64,000 nt of DNA from Duganella sp. 1224 (GTDB lineage: Bacteria; Pseudomonadota; Gammaproteobacteria; Burkholderiales; Burkholderiaceae_D), in the NCBI RefSeq assembly GCF_013408245.1, contig NZ_JACBYS010000005.1, forward strand, positions 248,001-312,000. Reading direction: 5' to 3'. A program made the translations under genes and the position numbers. The notes under the pieces were generated by a model that searched no databases, was not told the DNA's origin, and saw nothing but the letters and a program-made list of their open reading frames with translations. Shown here in pieces: positions 1 through 9,073 of the stretch; position 1 is the first letter of the stretch; every line of letters starts with the position of its first letter.

Positions 1-1854
1 CTGCCGTCGCGGATTGAATTCGGCGTGCACGAAGATGGCGTGTCGCTGCCGCCGGCCGCCGCCGGCAACGAGGCGCTGGAGCTGGCGCTGACCAGCGTGC
101 TGCCGGCCGGCGCGCGCGACAAGCCGGCCAATCTGCTGCAACTGCCATTCCGCTCCATCGCCTCGGACCTGGTGACCGGGGAGCTGGTGGAGCTGAGCGA
201 CGCGCCGCTGTTCCTGGCCATGCGCGCCTCGCTGGCGGTGCCGGGCGTGTTCGCGCCGGTGCGCGTCAATCAGCGCCTGCTGGTGGATGGTGGCCTGGTG
301 CGCAACTTGCCGGTCGACGTGGCGCGCGAAATGGGCGCGGACATCATCATTGCCGTCAACGTCGGCACGCCGCTGGCGCCGGAGAAGGAACTGGTCAGCG
401 CGGTCAGCGTGGCGCAGCAGATGCTGCAGATCCTGACCGAGCAAAACGTTCAGCGCTCGCTGAAGGAATTGCGGCCGAACGATATCCTGGTGCAGCCGAA
501 TCTGGGCGGCATCGGCTTCCTCGACTTCGGCCGTTACGACCGCGCCATGAAGGAGGGCGAGGCGGCGGTGCGCGCCATGAGCGAGCAACTGGTCAAGCTT
601 GCGCTGCCGGAGGCGCAGTATGCGGCGTATGAGGTAAAGCGCCTGTCGGCGCCGCTGGCGATCGACCAGCCGGTGCGGCTGGCCAAGCTGGAAGTGGCGC
701 CGAGTGGCCGCATCAATCCGAAGGAATTGGAAGTGCAGTCCGGCCTGCGGATCGGCCAATTGGTCACCAGCGAGCAGGCCACGGCAGCCGGCAACCAGTT
801 GTTCGGCCGTGGCGACCTGGCGCGCGTGGAAACCGAGGTGCGCGACGACGAGAGCGGCCGCAGTGTGCTGATCAAGCCGACCGAGGCCGATTGGGCGCAC
901 AGCCGCCTGCGCGTGGGCCTGGAGCTGAATAGTGATTTCAGCGAGAACAACGCCTTCGAGATCAAGGCGCTGCACGTGCTGTCGTCGCTCAACGACTGGG
1001 GCGCGGAGCTGCGCACCACCGCGCGCGTGGGCACGGCGCGGGTGCTGAATACGCAGTTCTGGCAGCCGCTGGGCGCCGGCTCGCAGTGGTATGTTGCGCC
1101 GACGCTGGAGTATTCGTCCGGCGCGAGCGACATCTTCAACAACTACGGCCTGCGCCAGTCGCGCTATGCCTACGACGCCACGTCGGCCGCCATCGCCATG
1201 GGCCGCCAGTTGGGCCGCTGGGGCGATCTGCGCTACGCGGTGGCGCGCACCAACAGCAACGCGCACTTCATCATTCCGGAAGACTTGAACCGGCAGCATG
1301 TGTCGCAGACGGTGCAGGCGCTGAGCTTCAATGTCGATACGCTGGATACGATCGCCTTCCCGACGCGCGGCACCTTGTTCAACCTCGAATGGCAACGCGC
1401 CCTGCACAGTGGCGGCACCACGGCGGCGGTACCGGCGCGGCAGGAAGTGAAGGGGATGGAGGCGTTCCACACCGGGCGCTGGGCGGGCCACGTGTATGCG
1501 GAGTGGGCGCGCAGCCAGGGCGGGGCGTCGGACAACAATCTGGGCGGCTTCCTGCGCCTGTCCGGCACCACGCCGGATTCGGTGGTGGGCAGCCGCACGG
1601 TGCTGGGGCGGGTGGTGATGGCGCGCAGCATCGGCGCCATGCCGGCCGCGCTGGGCGGCGATGTGCGGCTCGGCTTTTCGCTGGAAGCCGGCGGCGCGTA
1701 TAGTCCGCAGGACCCGCTGCGTTGGGGGAAACTGAAAAACTCGGCCAGCGGCTTCATCGCCGTCGATACGCGATTCGGGCCGCTGTACTTCGGCGCCGGC
1801 ACCACCAAGGGCGGCAACAGCAGCGCCTATCTGTTCCTCGGTCCTATCTGGTGA
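1..1854 (+). CDS. Patatin-like phospholipase with C-terminal outer-membrane barrel (5' end outside window)
   Basis: The reading frame is open from base 1, so the N-terminus, including the expected GxSxG nucleophile, lies outside the window. The visible start of the protein is the end of a patatin lipase domain, including the catalytic DGG motif in VDGGLVRNLP. It is followed by a POTRA-like stretch (KELEVQSGLRIGQL) and a long beta-barrel region like the BamA/surface-antigen family, ending in the aromatic terminus GPIW. This order (patatin, POTRA, 16-strand barrel) matches PlpD-type type Vd autotransporters and the RssA-like family. The product is expected in the outer membrane with a lipolytic domain either exposed or released; the substrate cannot be told from sequence. 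The stop overlaps the convergent downstream gene by 11 bp. Confidence 0.85.
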   Translation: MPSRIEFGVHEDGVSLPPAAAGNEALELALTSVLPAGARDKPANLLQLPFRSIASDLVTGELVELSDAPLFLAMRASLAVPGVFAPVRVNQRLLVDGGLVRNLPVDVAREMGADIIIAVNVGTPLAPEKELVSAVSVAQQMLQILTEQNVQRSLKELRPNDILVQPNLGGIGFLDFGRYDRAMKEGEAAVRAMSEQLVKLALPEAQYAAYEVKRLSAPLAIDQPVRLAKLEVAPSGRINPKELEVQSGLRIGQLVTSEQATAAGNQLFGRGDLARVETEVRDDESGRSVLIKPTEADWAHSRLRVGLELNSDFSENNAFEIKALHVLSSLNDWGAELRTTARVGTARVLNTQFWQPLGAGSQWYVAPTLEYSSGASDIFNNYGLRQSRYAYDATSAAIAMGRQLGRWGDLRYAVARTNSNAHFIIPEDLNRQHVSQTVQALSFNVDTLDTIAFPTRGTLFNLEWQRALHSGGTTAAVPARQEVKGMEAFHTGRWAGHVYAEWARSQGGASDNNLGGFLRLSGTTPDSVVGSRTVLGRVVMARSIGAMPAALGGDVRLGFSLEAGGAYSPQDPLRWGKLKNSASGFIAVDTRFGPLYFGAGTTKGGNSSAYLFLGPIW

Positions 1855-2674
1855 CCTTCCATTTGCGCGAAGGGTAATCGATGGTGATGGTCCGGTCGGC
1901 AAAGCCGCCCAGGCCAACGATGCCGGCGATCGGCACGCCAATGTCGACGGCCTTCCTGCAGTGACCCAGCACGCCGCTATCCAGCGTGTACTGGCTGACC
2001 CGCAGCGGTGTGGTTAGTGGGCTGATGTCGCAGCCGATGTCCTCGCCCCAGCTGGATGCAGTCAGTGGCCGGCTCTCCGCGCTGCGCAGTGCCTCATACA
2101 GCGATTGCCGCAGCGGCGCAAAGGTGAACAGCGCGGCGCCGGTATCGAACAGCGCCTGCTGCTGCGGCTCTCCGGGCAGCGTGATCGGCACGGTGATGTG
2201 GCCACCTTCCCAGCCTTCATGACGCACGTAGGTGATGGGCGCGGCGTCGCTGTCGTCGCGCAGCAGCGCGTCGTCACTGTAGGAAACGCGCGCGTGCCGC
2301 AGATCCAACGTCAGCGTACCGTTTTCGAAGAAACCGTTGCCCACCGTGCCGGCGCGGCGATGGCCGTCGCTGGACAGCGCCACCAGTAGCACCTGCGGCA
2401 CGCTGGCCTTGACGCTGTGGCCAGCCACGCTGACCGTCACTTCGCGCGCTGGCGTATCGGTGGCGTCGGCACGCCCGGCGGGGATGAAGCGGCCATTGGC
2501 GCCGGTGTCGAGCTGTACATAGCAGTCCATGCCATCGACCCTGGCCGGCAACAGCACTGCGGCATGCGGAAAAGCGTGCGGGCCGGTCCAGCGGAACGCC
2601 ACCCAGTCGGCGGCGCGCGCCACGGGTGCCGTCAGCAGCGCGGCGCACAGCAGCCCTGCGACCCGCCGCGCCAT
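1844..2674 (-). CDS. Secreted protein with two DTGA motifs (pepsin/retropepsin-like)
   Basis: The 276-aa product starts at MARRVAG; this start overlaps the stop of the upstream small gene as TAATG, and it opens a signal peptide ending near AARAA. Two aspartic-protease-type motifs are visible, LDTGAN (Asp56) and FDTGAA (Asp177). Each is followed further on by a similar block: GTVGNGFFENGTLTLD in the first half and GIVGLGGFADRTITIDY in the second. This looks like an internal duplication giving both lobes of a pepsin-like fold in one chain. The protein is likely periplasmic or exported. Peptidase activity is inferred from the motifs only. It is the last gene of an operon with an XRE regulator and a small membrane protein, and it converges on the patatin gene. 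Confidence 0.7.
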   Translation of the reverse strand: MARRVAGLLCAALLTAPVARAADWVAFRWTGPHAFPHAAVLLPARVDGMDCYVQLDTGANGRFIPAGRADATDTPAREVTVSVAGHSVKASVPQVLLVALSSDGHRRAGTVGNGFFENGTLTLDLRHARVSYSDDALLRDDSDAAPITYVRHEGWEGGHITVPITLPGEPQQQALFDTGAALFTFAPLRQSLYEALRSAESRPLTASSWGEDIGCDISPLTTPLRVSQYTLDSGVLGHCRKAVDIGVPIAGIVGLGGFADRTITIDYPSRKWKVTR

Positions 2675-2904
2675 TATTTGGCCACGACCTTGCGCAGCAC
2701 TTCGTACAGGATCAGCACCAGCGCCACCAGCGGAAAGGCGTCCACCACCATCGGTGGAATGGCGCCGATGCGGAAGACTTTGTCGAGCACGGTGTAGAGG
2801 GTCATGAGGATGAAGGCGGCGGCCAGCACCCATTGTTTTTGCGCGGTGAAGATGCCGGCACTGGTGACAGTGCCGGCCAGGCTGATGATGGTTGCGATTT
2901 TCAT
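2674..2904 (-). CDS. Small hydrophobic membrane protein (76 aa)
   Basis: The 76-aa product has two or three hydrophobic segments, roughly residues 3-20, 26-42 and 52-70, separated by a short charged loop (DKVFRIG). I recognise no family. Its ATG overlaps the stop of the XRE gene (ATGA) and its stop overlaps the ATG of the protease-like gene (TAATG), so the three genes are probably translationally coupled. It could be a membrane partner of the downstream secreted protein; nothing in the sequence proves this. Confidence 0.75.
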   Translation of the reverse strand: MKIATIISLAGTVTSAGIFTAQKQWVLAAAFILMTLYTVLDKVFRIGAIPPMVVDAFPLVALVLILYEVLRKVVAK

Positions 2905-3653
2905 GTCGGTTTGCTTGGTGCTGTACGGCGCAGCGCGGTGAACGCTGCGAATTCCCAGGAGCGGAATCCTACCAGCAATGTAAATCCGTCGCGTTCGGTT
3001 GGCGCCAGGCGGCGGTCGCCCTGGTGCAGGCGCGCCAGTTCGCCGGCCAGTTGCTGGATGCGGCCGACCAGTTCCTGTGCGCTCGGCAGCGACAGCCGCG
3101 CCGGCAGGCACAGCAGCGTCTCGCCGGCGCCGTCGAAGCTGCCGCTGAAATAGTCGTGCACCGCGTGCGCGCGGAAGAATTGCTGCACCGGGCCGTCCGG
3201 CAGCCAGCGGAAGGCGTTCGACACGCGCAGGCGGTAGCGGTTGAGCGGCTTCAGTTCGATCAGGCCAAGGCGGTCCAGCTCGGCCAGCAGGACGATGCAT
3301 TCCGGCTCGGTCAGCTCGTAGGTTTCCAGCACCTGCTCCAGCGTCCAGTGGCCGAGGCAGCAGATCGCCATCAGCAGCAGGTGGGGATTGGCCAGCAGCG
3401 ATTTTTCCTGGGTCAGCGTCAGGCAGTCGGCCTGCGGCGTGGCGTCGGCGGCGCCGCGCAGCACGTCTTCCAGCGGGATGTTGGCGGCCTTGCAGATTTG
3501 CGCCAGCCGCGACAGCGACATGTCTTGCTGGCCAAACATGCGCTTGACGCTCGATTCGCTCATCGAGATGCGCTCGGCCAGCATTTTGTAGGTGACGCCA
3601 GCGGCGCGCATCTGCGTCCGCAGCACTTGCAACAGCAATTCCGGTGAACTCAT
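2901..3653 (-). CDS. XRE-family transcriptional regulator
   Basis: The 250-aa protein has an N-terminal Cro/CI-type helix-turn-helix (about residues 8-65; the segment ISMSESSVKRMF followed by LSRLAQICKAANIPLEDVL is typical). A longer C-terminal part of about 180 residues, with a winged-helix-like stretch (ECIVLLAELDRLGLIELKP), may sense a ligand. It is the first gene of a three-gene operon. A perfect 7-bp inverted repeat lies 25 bp upstream of its start, which suggests autoregulation. The inducer is unknown. Confidence 0.85.
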   Translation of the reverse strand: MSSPELLLQVLRTQMRAAGVTYKMLAERISMSESSVKRMFGQQDMSLSRLAQICKAANIPLEDVLRGAADATPQADCLTLTQEKSLLANPHLLLMAICCLGHWTLEQVLETYELTEPECIVLLAELDRLGLIELKPLNRYRLRVSNAFRWLPDGPVQQFFRAHAVHDYFSGSFDGAGETLLCLPARLSLPSAQELVGRIQQLAGELARLHQGDRRLAPTERDGFTLLVGFRSWEFAAFTALRRTAPSKPT

Positions 3654-3677
3654 ATGTCAGCCTTGCAAAGATATCAA

Positions 3678-3696
3678 GGTATCGTAGCACGATACC
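3678..3696. promoter_or_regulatory. Inverted repeat, probable operator of the XRE regulator
   Basis: GGTATCG and CGATACC form perfect 7-bp arms around a 5-bp spacer. The site sits between the XRE gene and the divergent outer-membrane protein gene, 25 bp from the XRE start codon. Size and symmetry suit an HTH dimer. The assignment to this regulator is inferred from position. Confidence 0.55.
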
Positions 3697-3820
3697 CGAC
3701 GGTCTGAAAACCTGCGCTTGGAATAATCAATTAGTACATGAGTCTGCTGTGTAGCACACTGCAATGCGTCGCCCCTCGCAGAAGGGGCGGCACCAGGACT
3801 CACTTCAACGCCAGGAAATC

Positions 3821-4453
3821 ATGTCTTGTACATTGAAACTTGCAGGTGGTTTGTTGCTGCTGGCCGCCTGCAGCGCACGGGCGCAGGAAACCTCGCCGTA
3901 CTACCTCGGCGCCGATCTTGGCGTCAGCAGCCAATACAAGGACTTGCGTTGCCCGACGGCGAACGACTGCGATGACCGTGGCGATTTCAGCGGACGCCTG
4001 TATGGCGGCTACACGCTGGGCAGCAGCCCTTTGTTTGACCTTCGCAATACGCATGCGCTGGAACTCAGCGCATTTGGTTTTGGCCACGCGCGCAGCGTGA
4101 TTCAGGCCGCTGATTCGTTTTATCTCAACGGTAAAAGCAAGGTCTATGGTGGCTCGCTGAATTATGTGTCGGGACTGGAGTTGACGCAGGGGCTGTCGCT
4201 GCGGGGCAAGGTCGGCCTGAGCCTCGCGCGCAGCAGCGTGCAGTACGCCACCATGACCGGACTGGACAACTATGGCGCGAATGGCAGCGTGCGGCATAAC
4301 CGCGTTGGCGTGAATTACGGCCTGGGCCTGTCGTACGCATTGGACAAGCACTGGTCGCTGCATGGCGACTGGCTGCACGTGCCGGTCAAGCTGGGCGCCG
4401 GCGACAAGACCAGCGTCAATATGTATTCCGTGGGCGTGGGGTACGGCTTCTAG
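3821..4453 (+). CDS. Small outer-membrane beta-barrel protein, copy 1
   Basis: The 210-aa product has a signal peptide (MSCTLKLAGGLLLLAACSARA) and alternating-hydrophobicity strands throughout, beginning at YYLGADLGVSSQY and ending in VGVGYGF with a terminal Phe, the usual barrel-insertion signal. It resembles the opacity/OmpA-like 8-strand family. A further upstream in-frame start exists at 3764, but only the ATG at 3821 directly precedes the signal peptide and has an AGGA motif upstream. The next gene is a related barrel 17 bp downstream, so they are likely cotranscribed. Its function in the outer membrane is unknown. Confidence 0.75.
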   Translation: MSCTLKLAGGLLLLAACSARAQETSPYYLGADLGVSSQYKDLRCPTANDCDDRGDFSGRLYGGYTLGSSPLFDLRNTHALELSAFGFGHARSVIQAADSFYLNGKSKVYGGSLNYVSGLELTQGLSLRGKVGLSLARSSVQYATMTGLDNYGANGSVRHNRVGVNYGLGLSYALDKHWSLHGDWLHVPVKLGAGDKTSVNMYSVGVGYGF

Positions 4454-4470
4454 ACTTTCTGGAGGATGTG

Positions 4471-5028
4471 ATGAAGTTACTTGTTGCAGGGATGATCGCG
4501 CTGGGCGCTTGCGGTTGCGCCAGCGCCGACGATCAAGCATGGTACGCCGGCTTCGATGTGGGTACCGGTGGCAATCATACGCAGGTGGGCGGCAATGGCC
4601 GCGTCTATCTCGGCTACCAGCTCGGCACTGCGCAATTGTTGGGCATGGAGCTGGTCAACGCGGCCGAAGCGCAGTTGTACAAAATGCGCTTTCGCGCTGA
4701 CCGGAGCAGCCATGGCTACACCTTCCAGCGCGAAGCGCGGGTGGTAGGTGCCGCCTTGGCGTGGGCGCCGATGCTGAAAGTGACTGACCGGGTGGCGCTG
4801 GCCGGCAGGGTAGGCGTGGCCTACAACCATGCCGATGTGGGCCGGCCGGGCAGCGAGCCTGGCGGCAGTTATGCCAAGGTGGCGCCGCTGACCAGTCTGG
4901 GCGCTTCGTATGCGCTGAGCGAGAACGTGCGGCTGCGGGCCGATGTCGGTTACACGCAGGTCAAGCTCGGCGTCCGGGATAACGTCGATCACACGATGGT
5001 GTCGACCGGCGTGTCGGTCGGCTTTTGA
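4471..5028 (+). CDS. Small outer-membrane beta-barrel protein, copy 2
   Basis: The 185-aa product has a signal peptide (MKLLVAGMIALGACGCASA) and a barrel pattern starting at WYAGFDVGTGGN and ending in VSVGF. A strong GGAGG lies 5 bp before the ATG at 4471, which is preferred over the adjacent GTG at 4468. The layout parallels the gene just upstream (both end in a short strand with terminal Phe), so this looks like a diverged tandem duplicate or at least the same fold. Its function is unknown. Confidence 0.75.
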   Translation: MKLLVAGMIALGACGCASADDQAWYAGFDVGTGGNHTQVGGNGRVYLGYQLGTAQLLGMELVNAAEAQLYKMRFRADRSSHGYTFQREARVVGAALAWAPMLKVTDRVALAGRVGVAYNHADVGRPGSEPGGSYAKVAPLTSLGASYALSENVRLRADVGYTQVKLGVRDNVDHTMVSTGVSVGF

Positions 5029-5042
5029 AACGATAACCCGAG

Positions 5043-5068
5043 AGCGGGCGCCACCCCCGGCGCCCGCT
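5043..5068. terminator. GC-rich hairpin between convergent genes
   Basis: AGCGGGCGCC and GGCGCCCGCT form a 10-bp stem with a 6-nt loop, between the convergent barrel gene and hslU. There is no clear T tract on either side, so intrinsic termination is uncertain. Confidence 0.45.
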
Positions 5069-5084
5069 GACGGTTGGACTGCCC

Positions 5085-6415
<1,331 letters not shown>

Positions 6416-6419
<4 letters not shown>

Positions 6420-6958
6420 GCTGGGTCCAGTGTCTCGATGATGTGGTTCAGATTGGTGTAGATGCACAGTTCACCGGCGATGGTCAGTGACTTTTTGACG
6501 ACGTCCGCCGGCGACAGTTCCGTGTTCTCGACCAGGGCCTTGGCGGCCGATTGCGCATAGGTGCCGCCGGAGCCGATGGCGCCAACGCCGTCCTCCGGTT
6601 CCAGCACGTCGCCGTTGCCGGTGATGACCAGCGTCGAGTCGGCGTCGGCCACCAGCAGCATCGCCTCCAGGCGGCGCAGCACGCGGTCGGTGCGCCAGTC
6701 CTTGGCCAGTTCGACCGAGGCGCGCAGCAGGTTGCCCTGGTGTTTTTCCAGCTTGCCTTCAAAGCGGTCCAGCAGGGTGAAGGCGTCGGCGGTGCCGCCG
6801 GCGAAGCCGACCAGGACCTTGCCCTGGTAGACCTTGCGTACCTTGCGGGCCGTGCCCTTCATGACGATATTGCCCAGCGTGACCTGGCCGTCGCCGCCCA
6901 GCGCGACTTGCTTGCCGCGGCGCACGCACAGGATGGTGGTGCCGTGAAATTGTTCCAT
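6416..6958 (-). CDS. hslV: HslV, threonine peptidase subunit of HslVU
   Basis: The 180-aa protein forms the double-hexamer proteolytic core of HslVU. The sequence [11 protein letters not shown] places the nucleophilic threonine at Thr7, after a short propeptide MEQFHG that must be removed. Conserved blocks [19 protein letters not shown] and IGSGGTYAQ are intact. It is the first gene of the hslVU pair, and a sigma-32-like promoter lies about 45 bp upstream, which fits heat-shock control. Confidence 0.97.
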
Positions 6959-6999
6959 AGTTACCTCAAAGTAATGATGCAGACTGCGTCAAGACCGAA

Positions 7000-7027
7000 A
7001 AGTGGGGCTGGAAAGCGAAATTGCAAG
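7000..7027 (-). promoter_or_regulatory. Sigma-32-type heat-shock promoter of hslVU
   Basis: Reading on the minus strand, CTTGCAA (7021-7027) is followed after 13 bp by CCCCACTT (7000-7007). The RpoH consensus is CTTGAAA, 11-16 bp, CCCCATNT, so each element has one mismatch at a tolerated position. The -35 element directly abuts the stop codon of the upstream STAS gene, so hslVU has its own heat-shock start. Confidence 0.75.
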
Positions 7028-8323
7028 CTAGTACTTGTGGGCGTAGATTCTTGCCAACGTGGCAAAACCCAGCAGCCGCAGCAACGCGGTCACCAGGTGA
7101 TTGACGTCGCGGAAGGCGATGTGGCGGCCCGGTTGGGCGTCGGCCATCGCCTGCAGCACGCCGTGCAGCTGGATGGCGCTGGGGTAGTCGATGCGGGTCA
7201 GGCGCGAGCAGTCGAACACCAGCGCTGCATACTCATCAGCATACTGCCGGATCGCCGGCAGTAAAGGGCCCAGTTGATGTTCTATGACGGGAGGCAACAT
7301 AAAGCGGTCGGGCGACGACGACAGGTGTTGTGCCGGCGCCATGGCCACCTTGTGCGGCGGCGTGAAGGAGGGGGGCGATACCTCGAACGTCACGCAGTAG
7401 TCCATGGCCGCGTGTTCGAATTCCTTTTCGCGGTTCTGCAGTTGCAGCAGTTCCAGCAGCAGCAGCCAGGGCGCCTCGCCGTCGTCGCGGCGGCCGACCG
7501 CGATGCCGTTGCGCAGCAGCGTGGCCAGCGCCGGCGCGCCGACCAGGATCAGTTCGCGCTGCCCGGCCTGCAACTGCCGCAGCGTCGCCAGCAGCAGCGC
7601 GCAGCCGGCGGCGTCCACCGCCGTCACGCGGCTGAATTCCAGCCGCAGCACCGGGCTGGCGTCGGCCTGCTGGCGCAGGCGGTCGAGCTGGGGCGCGATG
7701 CCGGCGTCCAGCAGGCCGGACAGCGCGACGGTTGGCGTCAGGCCGGCCCAGTCCGGCGAGGCGGCGGCCAGCGCGGCCGGCGCTTGCCACGGCGGCGGCG
7801 AGGTTTCAAAGGTGCTGGCGTAGTCGATCGACAGGTTGTCGAAGGCGTCCTGCTGGCCGCTCACCTGGTACAGATCGAACAGCATCCACCAGGCGCTGCG
7901 GTCGCTGTTGAGGCGGTTGTTGTCGGCCACCGCCGCCAGCAGCATCTGCTGCGCCACGGCGGCCTGGCCGTTGGCATAGAGAATGGCGATTTCGTCGACC
8001 GCCGACGCGTGGTCGTCGGCCTGGGCCAGCGGCAGCGCTTCGGTCAGCAGCAGGGTGGTGGCGACCGCATCGCCGGCGGTGGTGGCCGCGACGGGACGGG
8101 GGGGGCGTTGGCTGCCCCAGGCGGGCTCGGGCAGGTTGAAGATGTCGGCTTCCATGGCCGACTCGATGGCGTCGATCTTCATGGCGGTGGCGCGGGCCAG
8201 TTCGCGCTGGCGGGCCTGCAGGTGTTGGCGTTCCAGTTCGCTGTTGGCGGCCAGCCGCGCCTGCTCGTCGTCGGTGAGCGGCGGCAGCGTGTCGGCTTTC
8301 TTGAAGAGAGAGAACAGTCCCAT
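7028..8323 (-). CDS. STAS-domain protein of unknown role
   Basis: The 431-aa soluble protein starts at MGLFSLFKKAD. Two STAS-like blocks are visible: one around residues 195-270 (VLRLEFSRVTAVDAAGCALLLATLRQL) and one at the C-terminus (ALVFDCSRLTRIDYPSAIQLHGVLQAM). Between and before them are helical, FimV/TPR-like segments (WWMLFDLYQVSGQQDAFDNL and LLLELLQLQNREKEFEHAA). STAS domains normally act in anti-sigma antagonism or protein scaffolding, but no serine-phosphorylation partner is nearby. It lies directly upstream of hslV but is separated from it by the heat-shock promoter. The start at 8323 is chosen over an in-frame ATG two codons earlier, without strong evidence. Confidence 0.75.
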   Translation of the reverse strand: MGLFSLFKKADTLPPLTDDEQARLAANSELERQHLQARQRELARATAMKIDAIESAMEADIFNLPEPAWGSQRPPRPVAATTAGDAVATTLLLTEALPLAQADDHASAVDEIAILYANGQAAVAQQMLLAAVADNNRLNSDRSAWWMLFDLYQVSGQQDAFDNLSIDYASTFETSPPPWQAPAALAAASPDWAGLTPTVALSGLLDAGIAPQLDRLRQQADASPVLRLEFSRVTAVDAAGCALLLATLRQLQAGQRELILVGAPALATLLRNGIAVGRRDDGEAPWLLLLELLQLQNREKEFEHAAMDYCVTFEVSPPSFTPPHKVAMAPAQHLSSSPDRFMLPPVIEHQLGPLLPAIRQYADEYAALVFDCSRLTRIDYPSAIQLHGVLQAMADAQPGRHIAFRDVNHLVTALLRLLGFATLARIYAHKY

Positions 8324-8424
8324 CGGCATAGTGTAGCCGCAAGCGGCGGGGTTGCCGCATTACGGGTGGGATGGGAAATGAAAATTCAGGTAAAGAACGC
8401 CTTGGCGGCGGATGGCACCCGTTT

Positions 8425-8474
8425 ACCCCGCACACCGCTGCGCCAGGGTCTGACCCCGTACGGGGTCAGACCCT
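8425..8474. repeat. 50-bp palindromic repeat, copy 1
   Basis: A 13-bp motif ACCCCGCACACCG, a 7-bp spacer and a perfect 30-bp palindrome (8445-8474, core GGTCTGACCCCGTACGGGGT) make up the unit. A second copy with the same order and spacing lies at 22361-22410. It is intergenic here, between the STAS gene and dksA. It looks like a dispersed REP-type element. Confidence 0.85.
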
Positions 8475-8487
8475 TTCGGTCGGGGTG

Positions 8488-8522
8488 AAAAAAAAAGCAC
8501 GCTGGTCTGCGTGCTTTTTTTT
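8488..8522 (-). terminator. Intrinsic terminator of dksA (bidirectional)
   Basis: GCACGC and GCGTGC form a stem with loop TGGTCT, flanked by nine A on one side and eight T on the other. It can therefore end transcription in both directions. It lies 15 bp after the dksA stop. Confidence 0.88.
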
Positions 8523-8537
8523 CGTGGTGGCTCTATA

Positions 8538-8984
8538 TCAATCGCCGTACAGCTTCTGCTTCAGCTCACGGCGCTGCTGTGCTTCCAGCGACAAGGTCGC
8601 GGTCGGTCGCGCGATCAGGCGTGGAATGCCGATCGGTTCGCCGGTTTCCTCGCACCAGCCATAATCATTGTTATCGATCGCAACGATCGACTGCTGAACC
8701 TTCTTCAGCAGCTTGCGCTCGCGGTCGCGGGTGCGCAGCTCCAGCGCGTGCTCTTCTTCGATGGTGGCGCGGTCGGCCGGGTCCGGCACGAGCACGGTTT
8801 CGCGCAGGTGTTCGGTGGTTTCGCCGGCGTTTTTCAGCAGCTCTTTTTCCAGGGCTTGCAGCTTGGCCTTGAAGAAGGCCATTTGCGCTGGATTCATATA
8901 ATCCTTGTCATCCATCTTCAGAATTTCTTCTTCGGTCAGGATGCGCTCGGCGGCTGCGGGGGTCGATTTATTAGTTTTGGTCAT
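8538..8984 (-). CDS. dksA: DksA, RNA polymerase-binding regulator (zinc finger reduced)
   Basis: The 148-aa protein binds the RNA polymerase secondary channel and acts with ppGpp on stable RNA and amino-acid promoters. The coiled-coil tip has the conserved acidic pair and Ala (PDPADRAT, Asp68 and Asp71). The C-terminal finger region is recognisable (YGWCEETGEPIG, ARPTATLSLEAQ), but only one of the four zinc-binding cysteines remains (Cys111). That fits the zinc-independent DksA type seen in several proteobacteria. It sits just downstream of a COG0523 metallochaperone gene on the same strand and is followed by a strong terminator. Confidence 0.95.
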   Translation of the reverse strand: MTKTNKSTPAAAERILTEEEILKMDDKDYMNPAQMAFFKAKLQALEKELLKNAGETTEHLRETVLVPDPADRATIEEEHALELRTRDRERKLLKKVQQSIVAIDNNDYGWCEETGEPIGIPRLIARPTATLSLEAQQRRELKQKLYGD

Positions 8985-9033
8985 AACTTCGCTTACCTTC
9001 GATACGACAGAGTTTTCAATTAATCAGCCCGAA

Positions 9034-9063
9034 TTTTGTGGCTTTTTAGCCATCCCCACAAAA
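9034..9063. other. Inverted repeat between the COG0523 gene and dksA
   Basis: TTTTGTGG and CCACAAAA form 8-bp arms with a 14-bp loop, within the 89-bp gap upstream of dksA. It may be a weak terminator for the COG0523 gene or an operator for dksA. The sequence does not distinguish the two. Confidence 0.4.
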
Positions 9064-9073
9064 CCCGGATAGT

